A stretch of 64,000 nt of DNA from Musa acuminata AAA Group (Eukaryota; Streptophyta; Magnoliopsida; Zingiberales; Musaceae): positions 46,239,001 through 46,303,000 of the forward strand of contig NC_088335.1 in the NCBI RefSeq assembly GCF_036884655.1, in the 5' to 3' direction. The position numbers were made by a program, and so were the translations under genes. The notes beneath the pieces were generated by a model, which saw nothing but the letters and a program-made list of their open reading frames with translations, had not been told where the DNA came from and searched no databases. How positions within the stretch are numbered: position 1 is the stretch's first letter; the number at the start of each line of letters is the position of its first letter. This document shows positions 23,345-34,400 of the stretch, piece after piece.

Positions 23345-24300
23345 TATTAATAACTATAGAATGTTGCAGGAAGAGTCATCTAATTCACATGATCCACCTC
23401 CCAAACCTTCAAAGTTGAGGAGGTGTGATGCTCTGATGGGTGGGGCGCCTACCACTCTTATCATTCTGGTCTACAGCCGAAAGACTTCCTGCAACACCTT
23501 GTGGGCAAGAAGAAGTGCAGGTGGGAAGCCATGGACTCTCATGGCCCTTCACTTTATTCCGTGTCCCGGTGTCGGCGTCGTCTTACCTCTTGTGGATAGG
23601 AACAACTGAGGAATAATGGAGTCCAGAAAGGTGTAGGTCTTATGTAAATTAATGTGAACTGCTAAGGCTCAAAAGCTAAAAGACTTCATCCTTTCTTTCC
23701 GGCCTTTATGTTGGAAAGCCAATGATCACGGATCTGATCAATGTTGTTTCGACGCCATGGATTAACCTTATGCATGATAGAAGCAATGACGATGGTAGGC
23801 TTAGTGCAACTGAAGTAGATTTACTTTGAATTCTGGGACATATGTCCACACAAGATAACCCATGGCTGAGTTAAACATTTGAGATTAGCTTTAGCTTTCT
23901 TCATCCTCCTTGAGAGAGACGACATGTCGGCTATAATATATACGTATGTATAGATGGTGCCACTATGTGTTGGCAGCGAAGTGTTGAGACTTGGGTCCAA
24001 TGTTACGTGCCGACGGGAGTCTGCTCCAATATTACTCTTTATTATTTACCCTAATATTATCATAATTTGCCCAAAAATATGTAACTTGTGGTTTCTATAA
24101 ACATCTAACTAAGCTTCGATCAATCTTTCATATCGTAAATGGATCACAAGAGAACAAACAGTAAGGGGATAAGTATTCTTTTTCGTACGTCAAACAGTAA
24201 GGGGAACAGCTTAAACATGTGAATATGATTGCATCAATATCATTTCTTGAGAGAGAAAAGAAGAACAGTGCATATTTGCGGTCACAGAAGTCACCGCTCC
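23345..24300. other. Spacer upstream of the glycine-rich protein gene
   Basis: A G/C-richer patch at about 23395-23600 has an open plus-strand frame (23361-23609) without a recognised domain or clear exon borders. The remainder is AT-rich. A CT-rich tract at 24319-24359 precedes the next gene. Confidence 0.35.
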
Positions 24301-24473
24301 TTTATTACGGCATGCCGGCCTCTCTCTCTCTCTCACTCTCTCTCCCTTTCTCTCTCTTTCCACTACTTGGGTTAATAAAACCAACCCTTTCCAGCCATAG
24401 CTCATCCAAAACACAGGAGTATCAACGATAAGGAGAAGGGGAGCAACGGAGAGAAAGAAACAAGGCGAGCCAT

Positions 24474-24891
24474 GAAGACAACCGCTCTCATTTTCTTCTC
24501 CCTACTGCTGGCCGCCGCTGTGGCTAGCCGCGACCTTGACAAGAAGAAGGCCGAATCCTCCAAGGACAGCGCGGGCCCCGCCACCTACATCCCGGGGTAC
24601 GGGGCCGACCCCGGCGGGTTCTTCGGACCCGGCGGGGGGTTCAACATGCCAGGAGGGTTCGGCGGCGGGTGGGGCGCGGGATACGGCGGGCCCGGAGGCG
24701 GGTATGGCCACGACGGCGTGGTCCTGCCCTCGGTGGTGTGCTCCGACAAGGGGCCGTGCTACAAGAAGAAGTTGACGTGCCCCGCCAGTTGCTTCACGTC
24801 CTACAGCCACTACGGCAAGGGTGGTGGCGGCGGCGGTGGTGGCGGAGGCTGCACCATGGACTGCAAGAAGCACTGCGTCGCCTACTGCTGA
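24474..24891 (+). CDS. Secreted glycine-rich protein with an eight-cysteine pattern
   Basis: The ATG lies at 24472-24474 in the sequence CCATGAAG, and the protein is 139 aa from one exon. Residues 1-19 form a signal peptide (MKTTALIFFSLLLAAAVAS). After a short charged linker, residues 42-80 are a Gly/Pro/Phe/Tyr-rich domain. The C-terminal part has eight Cys at 90, 96, 103, 107, 127, 131, 135 and 139, interrupted by a run of about ten Gly (117-126). The ending CTMDCKKHCVAYC has a C-x3-C-x3-C-x3-C spacing. Plant databases label similar proteins as glycine-rich or cell-wall structural proteins; a cell-wall or extracellular role is inferred from the signal peptide and composition. Third codon positions are strongly G/C. 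A TTAATAAAA near 24372 is a weak TATA candidate. Confidence 0.8.
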
Positions 24892-25195
24892 GGCTTTTCT
24901 CCTCACATTCCGCCCTCTATACGTCATAACATCAATATTATGTATACGTATGCTGATCTCATGTACGAGTGGTGTGTGATGAAGCAGTATGGCTTGGTGT
25001 TCCAAATATAAAAGATATAAATCATGAATGATATGATATATAAACAAGATATGTAGACGAATAAGGAGGGCTCTACATAGTTTGATATAAATATACGTGT
25101 AAGACTATCAGTACTGCAAGTGTTTTATTGTGTTTACCCATATCTTTTGATGGAGAGTTCAAATACTTCTCGTCCATCTTTTCTCATGCTTTCAC

Positions 25196-25198
<3 letters not shown>

Positions 25199-25291
<93 letters not shown>
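25199..25291. repeat. (TA)n microsatellite, about 90 bp
   Basis: The longest alternating TA tract in the window. It creates artificial isoleucine/tyrosine open frames on both strands that are not genes. Confidence 0.95.
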
Positions 25292-25293
<2 letters not shown>

Positions 25294-25379
25294 TCTCCCG
25301 CGTAATCATCGATTGGAGTACGATCCTTTGGCTCCTGTCCACCTCGATTTCTAGGAGGGTCACACAAGTCAATCGCAGT

Positions 25380-25890
25380 GTGTATTAATCCTCGACGACA
25401 AAACTCATCCCTTAATTTCCTCTTTCATTTGTGTCACCTATCGCAAGCGACCTGTCACCCTCCATAATTTTGGGAAGCGAACTGTATGGGGCATTAATCC
25501 TAAGCGACATTGTCTTGTCTCCTTTTTGCAATACAGGAGACCATTTCAAGTGACATTAATCTCTGAAATTGGAAATCATCCCCTACTTATTCCATATAGA
25601 CACTGATAAACGACGCTCTCACAATCATCCTTCCCTAATGTTACCCTTGGATAAACGTGTTCACAAGTCGTCGACATAAATGAACCCTTGGACGATATGA
25701 GGAGCTTTTTGACAAACTACCGACCATACTCCATCAACCACTCAAGTATAAAAGTCAATCCCAAAACTTAAAAGGACAAGCACATCTACTATTTCTACCT
25801 CCCAATTGATTTTACCATCGAAGAGGCCGAGTCGAGAACATCCCCCGACGTTAACCGCTTATGCAAAGACTTCGACGAGATTAAAGTGTA
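25380..25890 (+). mobile_element. Gypsy LTR fragment (Tat/RIRE2-like), second piece
   Basis: TATAAAAGTCAA near 25747 reads as an LTR TATA box. It is followed by 'cccaattgattttaccatcg' and 'aggccgagtcgagaacatcc' at 25801-25840, the pattern of the Gypsy LTR end at 17120-17650 (GACTT..CCATCGGAGGGGCCG type) with decay. No internal domains adjoin it. Confidence 0.45.
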
Positions 25891-26640
25891 CCTTAAAACG
25901 ATACCAAATCTATCTACGGTGAATAAGCAACACATTGAGATCATGTCAACCAAACTACTTCTCACTCCAATCTCCTCATGTGATCTCCCATGCGCCTTTG
26001 TGCTTACGCTTTCGAAATCAAACCAAACCGTATCGACTATAATATGTAATATTAGTGTCATCGATGTCCACTCATCCTAACACCATTCTCTTTATCTCAG
26101 TAATGTAGGATAATAATACATGACAATTGATCGAACTTGGTATTTCGCTCAATCGTCACATATCAATAATTCACAATTTCAATGACTATCATGCATCCCT
26201 AAAACACAAACTTCTCGGTCGTAGAGGGATACACTATATCTAGCTAATTTGATGGTGTCCGTATAAAACAATTGGGAGTTTGGTTGAATTAGCACCAATG
26301 TCCAAAATTCTAAGGACGATTCAAAAATTTTATCTATTAGGGTCGAATCAAAAGAGAAATTAATTTTTTATTTATATATATTTTTTGTAAAATTCTTGAC
26401 CTTCCTTTTCTTGTCTTGGCATAATTATATATATCTCTTTATAACAGAGTCATCTTATCTTAAATAATTTTTTTCTCATTTTATTCTCCATCCAAGTCAT
26501 ATTTATTCATTTATTTTATCATTTATGAACACTGATAAAAGATATATTTATTTATCTATATTTACTGGTAAATACTCCACATAAAGCATCGACTATCGAT
26601 CATGCAAAATTGGCGCTGACCACAATGTTGAAACCGTAAA
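25890..26640. other. AT-rich spacer, no gene seen
   Basis: A minus-strand open frame at 25795-26061 overlaps the LTR fragment and has no recognised domain. The remaining sequence is low-complexity and A/T-rich. Confidence 0.35.
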
Positions 26641-27060
26641 GGTCATCTTCTTGTTGTGTTAAGCCATGGTTTCGGTCAATGGGCTGTTCAGCCCATATGA
26701 CGACCATTGGATTCTGGGCTGAGCTTTGCGGCAGTACTGCCGAAGCATCTGTGCAGCACCGGACCCTGTAAACCTTCGCCTGCGCCAGTGGCGGCGGTGG
26801 GATGGGCTTCTCCCACGGCTTTGCCCGCGTCTTCTCCGGGGAGGAGGTGGGTAGTGATTCCAGAAGAGAAGGTCGCTGCGCGGCCAATGTTGGAAAGAGA
26901 TGGATCAGGTGGTGTGGACGGAGAAAGCTGAGAGATCACCGTCACGAGGTGCATCGGCGCTGACACGATCACGTAAGCGCCGCGGCGGCGGCGGCGGCGA
27001 TGGTCATAGCAAGACTGCCGAGTCCCCACGTCATGCATCGTCAAAGTGCCACATCACTGA
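26640..27060. other. GC-rich island of uncertain coding status
   Basis: About 400 bp are rich in G/C and CG dinucleotides, with overlapping open frames on both strands (26688-27044 minus, 26707-26931 plus). The minus strand reads a Pro-rich, basic sequence (KPWEKPIPPPP) followed by a possible splice donor. No frame starts with ATG and matches a known family. It may be a first exon, a relic or the GC-rich part of a repeat. Confidence 0.3.
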
Positions 27061-27795
27061 CCGTCAATTATTTCTTCCCACCTTTTTTTATGATGACCAC
27101 GCAAACAAAGACTCGACTTTTCGATCTTCCAGAATAACACGAGATGAACTCATAATAATACGTACATGGCTTCTGTCAAGCTACGTATCGCCATCTCCTC
27201 ATTGCAACACATCCGGCCATGGCATTTCGACCTCTTCAAGTGAAAGAATCACCGTCAGCATATCATATGGTCTCTTCCTAGTAGTCAACAATAGTTAATG
27301 GCTCGCAGTGTGGGAGCGACGCCTGTAATTGAGCGTAGCGTCACAGAAGTCTCTTCTTTTCTGTGTGGTAATCTCATCTTAGCTCCACAAAAATGTGACA
27401 GAGATAAAGCCTCTGATGAGAGAGATATTAATTGTTGATGAGAGAGATATATATAAAGGAAAATACTTTAGATATAAAAAAAAATCGAATTTACGTGAAA
27501 GGGTATATAAAAGGTATAGAATTTTGATTTGGAGGTAAATCACGAGAGAATCGTTGATTTTTGGGTTCTGAAAGCTTCTCTTCCTCACCCACAATGTTAT
27601 CTATATTGTACTAAAGTGGAGCTGTAGCTTGCAAAACTGGGGGCGGCGAGGAGTCGGTGTGGCTTTTCGGAAGCCGTGGTTTGGGGTACTGCTCTTTCGA
27701 ATCCCGCCAACTCGTTCGTGCTTATCCTCATCCCTTCACATCCAAAAGGAATCCTCAAAACCTGTCTTGATCCCACACAAAGAGCCTCCTCTTTT

Positions 27796-27803
27796 CTATA
27801 TTA
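27796..27803 (+). promoter_or_regulatory. TATA-like box upstream of the 27.9 kb gene
   Basis: CTATATTA lies about 100 bp upstream of the ATG at 27897, in pyrimidine-rich sequence. Confidence 0.4.
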
Positions 27804-27896
27804 ATCCAGCCACTTCATGCCCCGACTCTTTCTATGCTCTCTCTTGCTTCTTCCACTCTCTCGTCTTCTACAGTTGTGTAACAAGAGCTTTCAGTA

Positions 27897-28328
27897 ATGG
27901 GCACGTCGAGCCGGCTCGGGCGCTGCATGAAGGCGCCGCTCCGAATGCTGTGCCGGGCGCGCGACATGTACGTGCGCGGCCTCAACGCCTTCGCTGACCA
28001 CATGCAGCATGGTGCGGCGATGGCGTACCCGGCGATGGCATCGACAAACTACAGCTTCACGCCGGCGAGGGCTAGCGCGGGAGACGACGACGACCTCAGG
28101 GAGCTGATACGGGCTGCGTCACTGGCCCGGGCCCGCACGTTGCCTCGTCGGGCGGCGCCGGCGCCGGCGGTGCGCAAGAGCCAAAGCATGGCCATCGGAA
28201 GGATCGACGAGGACAAGCCGTGTCTCAGCTTCGATGACGACGTCGAGGTCGGGTCGAGCTTGGTGTTCGCTAGGAGGAGCAGGAGCTGTGTAGCGGGAGG
28301 AAAGAGGAGGGCGAGGTCGTTTGTGTGA
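27897..28328 (+). CDS. Small basic protein of a plant family of unknown function
   Basis: A single exon of 143 aa starting at the first ATG in a G/C-rich frame. The N-terminal stretch CMKAPLRMLCRARDMYVRGLNAFAD (10-34) resembles the K-A-P-x-R-x-L-x-x-A-R-D-x-Y-V-R motif at the start of a plant-specific family of short uncharacterised proteins. The middle has an acidic DDDDLRELIRAASLARAR helix-like segment (63-80). The C-terminal half has KSQSMAIGRIDEDKPCLSFDDD (94-115) and an Arg/Ser-rich end. There is no signal peptide or membrane segment. I know no biochemical function. Composition and codon use support a real gene. No symbol is assigned. Confidence 0.75.
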   Translation: MGTSSRLGRCMKAPLRMLCRARDMYVRGLNAFADHMQHGAAMAYPAMASTNYSFTPARASAGDDDDLRELIRAASLARARTLPRRAAPAPAVRKSQSMAIGRIDEDKPCLSFDDDVEVGSSLVFARRSRSCVAGGKRRARSFV

Positions 28329-30370
28329 TGGCCAAGGACGAGGTTGCCTGTGTATATATTGGATCTGTAAGAATGGTTGATTAGGAGAAGGGATTAGGTT
28401 GTGCTTTGATCTGTGCCTTGTCTCGAATGCTTTGGCTAAAGTTCGGCTAGAATGTAGACGAAGATGTGGTGGTTTTGTTTGATGCTTTCGCCCAAACAGG
28501 GATGCAATGACTAATGTCTCGAAGCAATCACCTTCATAACGTGATTTTAATTTATATTCTAAGATCATATCATTCATTATATCTAAGATCTTAAGCTTGC
28601 AGATGAGACATGATTTTAATTTACATATCAACCAAGCAGTCTGAAACAACCATCGCTCTGTTCGTCAGAGCACAAAACACAACCAAATTCAGGTGAAACA
28701 ATCTCCAGGAAGATTTAGTGTTGTTCGACGACGTTGAGCTGAGTGAGAAGGAACTTCTTTGGAAGATGGGGAGTCTTCTTCTTTCCTTACTCCGCTGCAA
28801 GTCGACTGCTTCCATCTCATTATAATGAGTAGGCATGAACAAGTGAATCACCATTCAACTCAATAGCCATTGATGGAATCGAAATCTAAGGGTAAAGAGG
28901 GTTCTGAACATGAAAGAATTCAAAGAATCTCTTTTCTCACCGGAAAAGACACATGCATCCCCCAAACTTCACACAATGGGAAGGCCTTTACGCTTAAGAA
29001 TCTGTGACTGGGTGCACAATGGTCAATATTGGCGTCTTTGACTCCTTCAACCTTTGCTTCCATTACATGGTTTATTCCACAACTGAGTTGGTGTTGGTCT
29101 AGAAGGTCAACTTTCTTCTGTCCTGAAGACTCCTTTCTTGTCCTCCAGAATGGAGAAGATCAAATTTCTAGTAGATTTCACTGTATACGGACACCATTTA
29201 GTATACACATATGTCAGGTTTTCTTAGGGAAGGATGAGGTAGCTGGTCCATCAATTAATCAAAAGAAAAGACAAGATGTGATACAGAAGAGAAGAGGAAG
29301 AAACACAGAGAAAACAAGAGGCAAAAACAGTCATTTATGCTTCAGATTTTGTTTTATTTGCCTGTCACAGAGTTGCCAAGAAAAATATGTGATGGAGAAG
29401 CTTAAAGTATTATTTGCCTCTCTGTTGTTACCTATCTTGTGCTCGAGTTGGTCCCAATGGCCTCCCACCATTAAATGCTGCAAGTAAACTGTTGGAACTG
29501 AACCGAAAAGGTTGTTCTTGTAGATAGATAGATGTGTGGGTATGTGGGTGCATTAAAGCAAAAAGAATATGAGAGTTATTACATGCAACGGAAGATTTTT
29601 GTTGCTCTCTCTCTCTCTCTATCTCTCTCTCTCTGCAAAATTGTTTACATTCTGGAGTCTCATCTTTTCTTCCAGACGAAGCAGAGGAGTGGAAGAAGAG
29701 GCATGGCACCGACTATGGTACTCAAGGTTGCAGAACAAGTTGCTTACAAGTACAGCAAAAAGAGCCCCAAGTTTGGATCCATCTGGGAAGACACTAATAG
29801 CTTTGCTGACCAAAAAAACTCGAAGAGTGAGATGCTTCTACAGTTGTAGTATTTGCAGGGGCAAATTCTTTTGTTTACTGCAAAATAAAGATGTCATCCA
29901 CACACAGTGATGAAATCAGAGGATTGATTCCAATTAGGTAGAAAGCAAGAAATATAGAGAGAAAAAAACAACAGTGATTTTGGGGCACTTTGCATCAGTA
30001 TGGCCACAGGAATCCACAATTGAATTGATCAATTTGTGTTTTTTCCCCTCAAAATTCTTTAAAATTATAATCCTTAGGTTGAAAAAGCACAAAAAAGATT
30101 CAAGAAGAATTTTTTATTTGATCTGTATACAGATAGAACCAAGTGGAGCAGAATCAAGTGCTCTCCTTCATGGAACTCATTTTGATGTAGTTGTTGAATC
30201 TACACTAAAAGGGAATAATTTTGTTTCTTCCCCTACAATTATTATGATCATATATCTGAACTCTAATTCTTTGGTTACAAAAGAAGATTTTAATCTATAC
30301 AGAGGAGAGAACTTACTGAGGCTGAATCAAGTCCTCCCCCTTCTTTTTTCTTCATTAGATCGCTAAATGA
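28329..30370. other. Spacer between two converging genes
   Basis: This includes the 3' UTR of the preceding gene and the 3' side of the minus-strand ELO gene. A CT microsatellite lies at 29605-29634. Open frames at 28621-28854 (minus), 29029-29487 (plus) and 29569-29910 (plus) lack recognised domains and proper starts. Confidence 0.4.
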
Positions 30371-30371
30371 T

Positions 30372-31328
30372 TCATTGCTCCTTCTTCGCCTCGAAGAATT
30401 CAGCTTTGTTCTGATAGTGATGATGATGGCCACCGAAATGGTGGCTGCTGCCGTTGTCATCCTCCAAGCTTTCGCCTTTCTTTCTCCTGACCACCGTCTT
30501 GACGTAGCAGTCGACGAAGAGGAGCAGCAGCGCGGCGTTGAGAACCGAGTTGACGACCCAGGCGCCGATGCCGTTGCACCCGCCCTTGGCGAAGTGGAGC
30601 AGGAGGAACCCCAGGTGGCACACCGCGTTGCAGCCAGTCAGCGCCACCTGGCAGGCGAGCACGAGGACCGCCCCGCTCCGGGCGGCCGCGGGGAGGCCGA
30701 CACCGACCCAAAAGCGGTAGCTGAAGACGACGGCGTGGACGAGGGTGGCGGAGAGGATGGCGACGACCTGGAAGGACTGGGAGAACTCGAGCCAGAGGAA
30801 GGACATGCAGACGAGGGCGGAGTGGCGGAAGACGCTGGGCAGGGCGCCGCGGCGGCGGCGGAGGATCAAGAGGAAGGTGCGGAGGAGGTGGAGGAAGCGG
30901 GAGAGGTAGAAGGCGTAGGACCAGAAGAAGACGCGACCGGAGGGGCGGGTGCCGAGGGGGAAGCAGAGGAGCCATTCGAACGCGGTGGTGCGGAAGCGGC
31001 CGCGCCACCACCAGCGGGCGTCGCGGATCTCGGCGGCGGCGGAGATGAGGAGGCCGAGGAAGATGGCGGCGGAGGCCAGGGCCATGGCGAGGGAGTGGAG
31101 GGCGGGAAGGGGCCCCAAGGGGATTGGCCGACTCCGGCGGAAGAGGCGGAGGAAGAGGTCGAGGGCGAGGGCTAGGGCGGCGTATGCGGCGAGGGAGGAG
31201 ACGAGGAAGGACCAGGTGGCGCCCCAGGAGTAAACGTGGCTCCACCGGAACCCCACGATGGCCGGCTGTTCCGCCAGCCAATACGTTATCCCCCGATTCC
31301 AGCCATCACCGACGTTCCCCATCATCAT
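30372..31328 (-). CDS. ELO (GNS1/SUR4) family membrane protein, plant HOS3-like type
   Basis: A single exon of 318 aa. The frame extends to 31352 without an ATG; the first of three adjacent ATGs is 31328-31326. The protein has several hydrophobic spans and the plant ELO-like signatures YWLAEQPAIVGFRWS (16-30), PIPLGPLPALHSL (68-80), SAAAEIRDARWWWR (96-109), PLGTRPSGRVFFWSYAFYLSRFLHLLRTF (124-152) and GGCNGIGAWVVNSVLNA (249-265). ELO proteins elongate very-long-chain fatty acids in the ER, with a HxxHH box as the catalytic hallmark. Here no HxxHH exists; the matching place reads FLWLEFSQSFQ (177-187). The tail is His-rich (296-304) and ends KKEQ, a dilysine ER-retrieval signal. In plants most elongation is done by KCS enzymes, so its catalytic role is unsure. 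Third positions are strongly G/C. Confidence 0.88.
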   Translation of the reverse strand: MMMGNVGDGWNRGITYWLAEQPAIVGFRWSHVYSWGATWSFLVSSLAAYAALALALDLFLRLFRRSRPIPLGPLPALHSLAMALASAAIFLGLLISAAAEIRDARWWWRGRFRTTAFEWLLCFPLGTRPSGRVFFWSYAFYLSRFLHLLRTFLLILRRRRGALPSVFRHSALVCMSFLWLEFSQSFQVVAILSATLVHAVVFSYRFWVGVGLPAAARSGAVLVLACQVALTGCNAVCHLGFLLLHFAKGGCNGIGAWVVNSVLNAALLLLFVDCYVKTVVRRKKGESLEDDNGSSHHFGGHHHHYQNKAEFFEAKKEQ

Positions 31329-31416
31329 GAACGATGGAATTGGATATCGCAACCGGCCTCTCTCTCTCCGTTGGTTGCTTCTGCCTTAATTTGGCGTTGG
31401 GTAAAACAACATCGAT

Positions 31417-31426
31417 TGATATATAG
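31417..31426 (-). promoter_or_regulatory. TATA-like box of the ELO-like gene
   Basis: On the minus strand the sequence reads CTATATATCA about 90 bp upstream of the ATG, at a normal distance for a short plant leader. Confidence 0.5.
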
Positions 31427-31429
31427 CAA

Positions 31430-34400
31430 CCAGGGGTAGCGATGGGATACCATATTCCACGGGGACGCGTCAAGGTCATCGAGCTTCGATGACACGTGAC
31501 TCGTCAACGTACGTATGACATGGCATGACACGATGTTATCGATCCAATCACGAGCCAGTTCCCATGGGGACGAACCGAACCAACGTGGCGGCGTATTCTT
31601 AACGGCCAAGCTCTTTGTGAAGGGGCGTGTCCATTGGTCAACCGGTCTACAAACCCGGGCCCCACCCTTACGGCCCACAGCTGACCGTAGACAAAGGTGG
31701 TGAGAATAACCTTCTTGAAAGGCACGGGTTATTACCGAACCGTCCTCTTCTAATTCCACCCCGTTCTTTTTTAGGTCTACACCGACCCGAGTCGGCTCCA
31801 TCGAACCGGATTGGACACGACTTTTTTTACCGTTTTGTAAATATAATTAATACATATGTGAATCATATAATATAATCCATAGGCTAAAAAAAGGATATCG
31901 TCGACAAGAGGATAATATAATAAATGGGGGACAGAGGAAGAACACGATGGAAATCAAAAGTGGTGGAGTGGGTATCGGTCGGTCCTCAGCAGGTGTTTGT
32001 GCTTTAAGATTAGGGGGACTTGATGAGTATGAATGCAGGCCAATCATGTGTCATGACAACAAGATGGAGGCTTTTCTGATGTGCTTCTCTGACCTAAGCA
32101 TGCATAATATTTTCAAAAAAATAAAAATATGAAACACAATTTTTTTTTTGTGGAATGTTTATGATGGGGATTATTGTAAGAATAAATTTGTGGTTAAGGT
32201 TAATAAAGGAAAAGAAATATAAAAAGTATTTATAGTGATAATTAATAACTTAGAAAGTAATAATTGGGGAATAAAGGAATTAAGAAAAAAATAAGGAAAT
32301 AAAAGATATTTTCTTTTTCTTTTCCACATTCCAATCAAGTGATGTGCTATGTTGTATATGTTAGTCTAGAAAAATTCTTGGATGTGTGATTCAATGCAAA
32401 TAAATAGTATCTACAAAAACTGCATATATGAGCTCAATAACATACTGATGGAACATTTAGAAGAATGCACAAAAGAATTATTTTCATGTTATTCTATTAT
32501 TCACTTTATTGTGTGAGGTCATATAATGTTATTTGTGGGGAAGTGAAGCTAGGAATTAAATAATTGTTTGTCATTAGTTGACCATTATCTAATGAAATAT
32601 TACTTGCACATCAAATCCAAAGTGAATGGCAATGTGCTTCTGTTTTGGTGTTGATTTAGTTCCTAATAGTCTTATGTGACTTCTATATTACAAGCTGATG
32701 AAAGAAACAACAGATGACATAATTAACAATCACATTGTAGCTTAAGCTGCACTCATGTCAACTCACTCAACTAATTTGGATAAGTTCTAGCAATTTATTT
32801 TGCAAAGGTTGTAATGAACTTAATCCATGTAAGATTCTTATGATGTGTAATTAATGGCAAATGTTGACAAACTTTGATTTGAATCATTGACTTTTAACTT
32901 TTAGAAGATATCTGAACTTTCAAGCTTTCTTTCAGTAGCCATTGAGTTGATGACAAGTAACAAAAGAAGTCCCCTAATTGATTTGTTCTTGTTCCATTCT
33001 CCTTATTTCAACCTGAAAGAGCCATAACAGCAGCTTTGTTGCTTAGCAATAAAAGTTAAGAATCCCTCACATTGAAACACAATAATTCATTGAAGCTTAA
33101 GAACTACTCTTGGAAGCAACTTTTGAAGACACCAATTCTTGATGGTGAGAACAATTAGTTGAGGAATCATGAATTGGCAACATCAACATCTTTATCAGAA
33201 ATTTCTGCTGTGATGATCAGGCATACCAACCAAAAGTTTTGGCTGATAGTTGACAGAATTTGATTTGGATAGAATGTTTTCTTAAGTGTAGACTCTTAAT
33301 AAAGAAAAAAAACTACTATTGTCAAATGTCTCAATCCTTATTACAATTGGAGTCTCTTTCAAGGTAGAGTTTATTAAATTGAATTAGTTGATTTAGTTGT
33401 CAATTATTTTATACACTAAGAGGATGAGGTTTGACATCATAGTACCATTATTTGATTGTGAGCTGGATTACTATAGTTCAAGACATGGAAACAATATTCC
33501 TACTTTGAGATTAAAATTGATTAGGGTTGGAGTCATGAAAGTAATCTTCCTATTTATGAAATAAAGTTATATTATCTAGCACTCTAATAACTTTGTAAAT
33601 AGAGAAAAAATATATTCTTAACATAGGTAATAAAAACTATAACCCAATGCCTAATTAGGATCAAACACATGACGACCAAATGTTTTCTAAGCATGCTCTT
33701 TATCATCTAAATATTGACATGTAATTTGCTTATTAATTCCAAAAGAAAACTATTTCTCATTTATTAATAAATTATTGATATTTTTGTCAAGGATAATTTG
33801 AAGTCAAATTTTATGCTGTACCTTATCTATAAGAATGCAATACAAATATACACAACAACTTCATCTCAAAAGCCAGGATGTACCAAAGCAAGAATGTTTA
33901 TCCTTATTATATGGCCTACAATTTTTTGGTGATTTGACCCTTTGCAATGATTCAGTCCAACGGTAATTATCAACTATTCTGGATGCCACCTATTTGATAG
34001 GTTTGTCTTCTGGCCAAGCACATCTAAATATCTAGAATGTCATGCCATGCCATAAGTCATCCTTTTAGGTGTGATGTCAATTTGTGGACAAAGAAGACAA
34101 AAAGTTGTAAGATTCTTCACATTGTTTGTAAAACATCCAACAAATGTATTATTGACTTATGAAGTCCAGACAATGAGTTCATAGTCTCACAAATTCCATT
34201 CTACCAAAACTATCTTCATCTCTTTTGTTTCATTATTTCTTTGTAATATCATGTGATTTGCAAATGAAATATATGCAGGTCCTATAACCAAGTGCTGTGC
34301 AGTATACATGCTGCATGTAATCTTAATTTAAAGTTGTCCTTTTCTCATCAGAAGTTAAAAGCTCTCTAAACCAAATGATTCATAATTTTTTCTGACCACA

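Noticed and set aside
24502..25047. Minus-strand 181 aa open frame
   Set aside because: Antisense to the glycine-rich protein gene; Ala/Val-rich shadow with no domain.
25120..25388. Ile/Tyr repeat open frames on both strands
   Set aside because: Created by the (TA)n microsatellite; the same applies to 18054-18335.
30375..31175. Long plus-strand open frame (266 aa), Glu/Gly/Ala-rich
   Set aside because: It is the antisense shadow of the GC-rich ELO-like gene; its composition follows from the other strand's codon use.
30457..31281. Second long minus-strand frame (274 aa), Pro/Arg-rich
   Set aside because: It overlaps the ELO frame in another phase and has only low-complexity Arg/Pro/Leu sequence.
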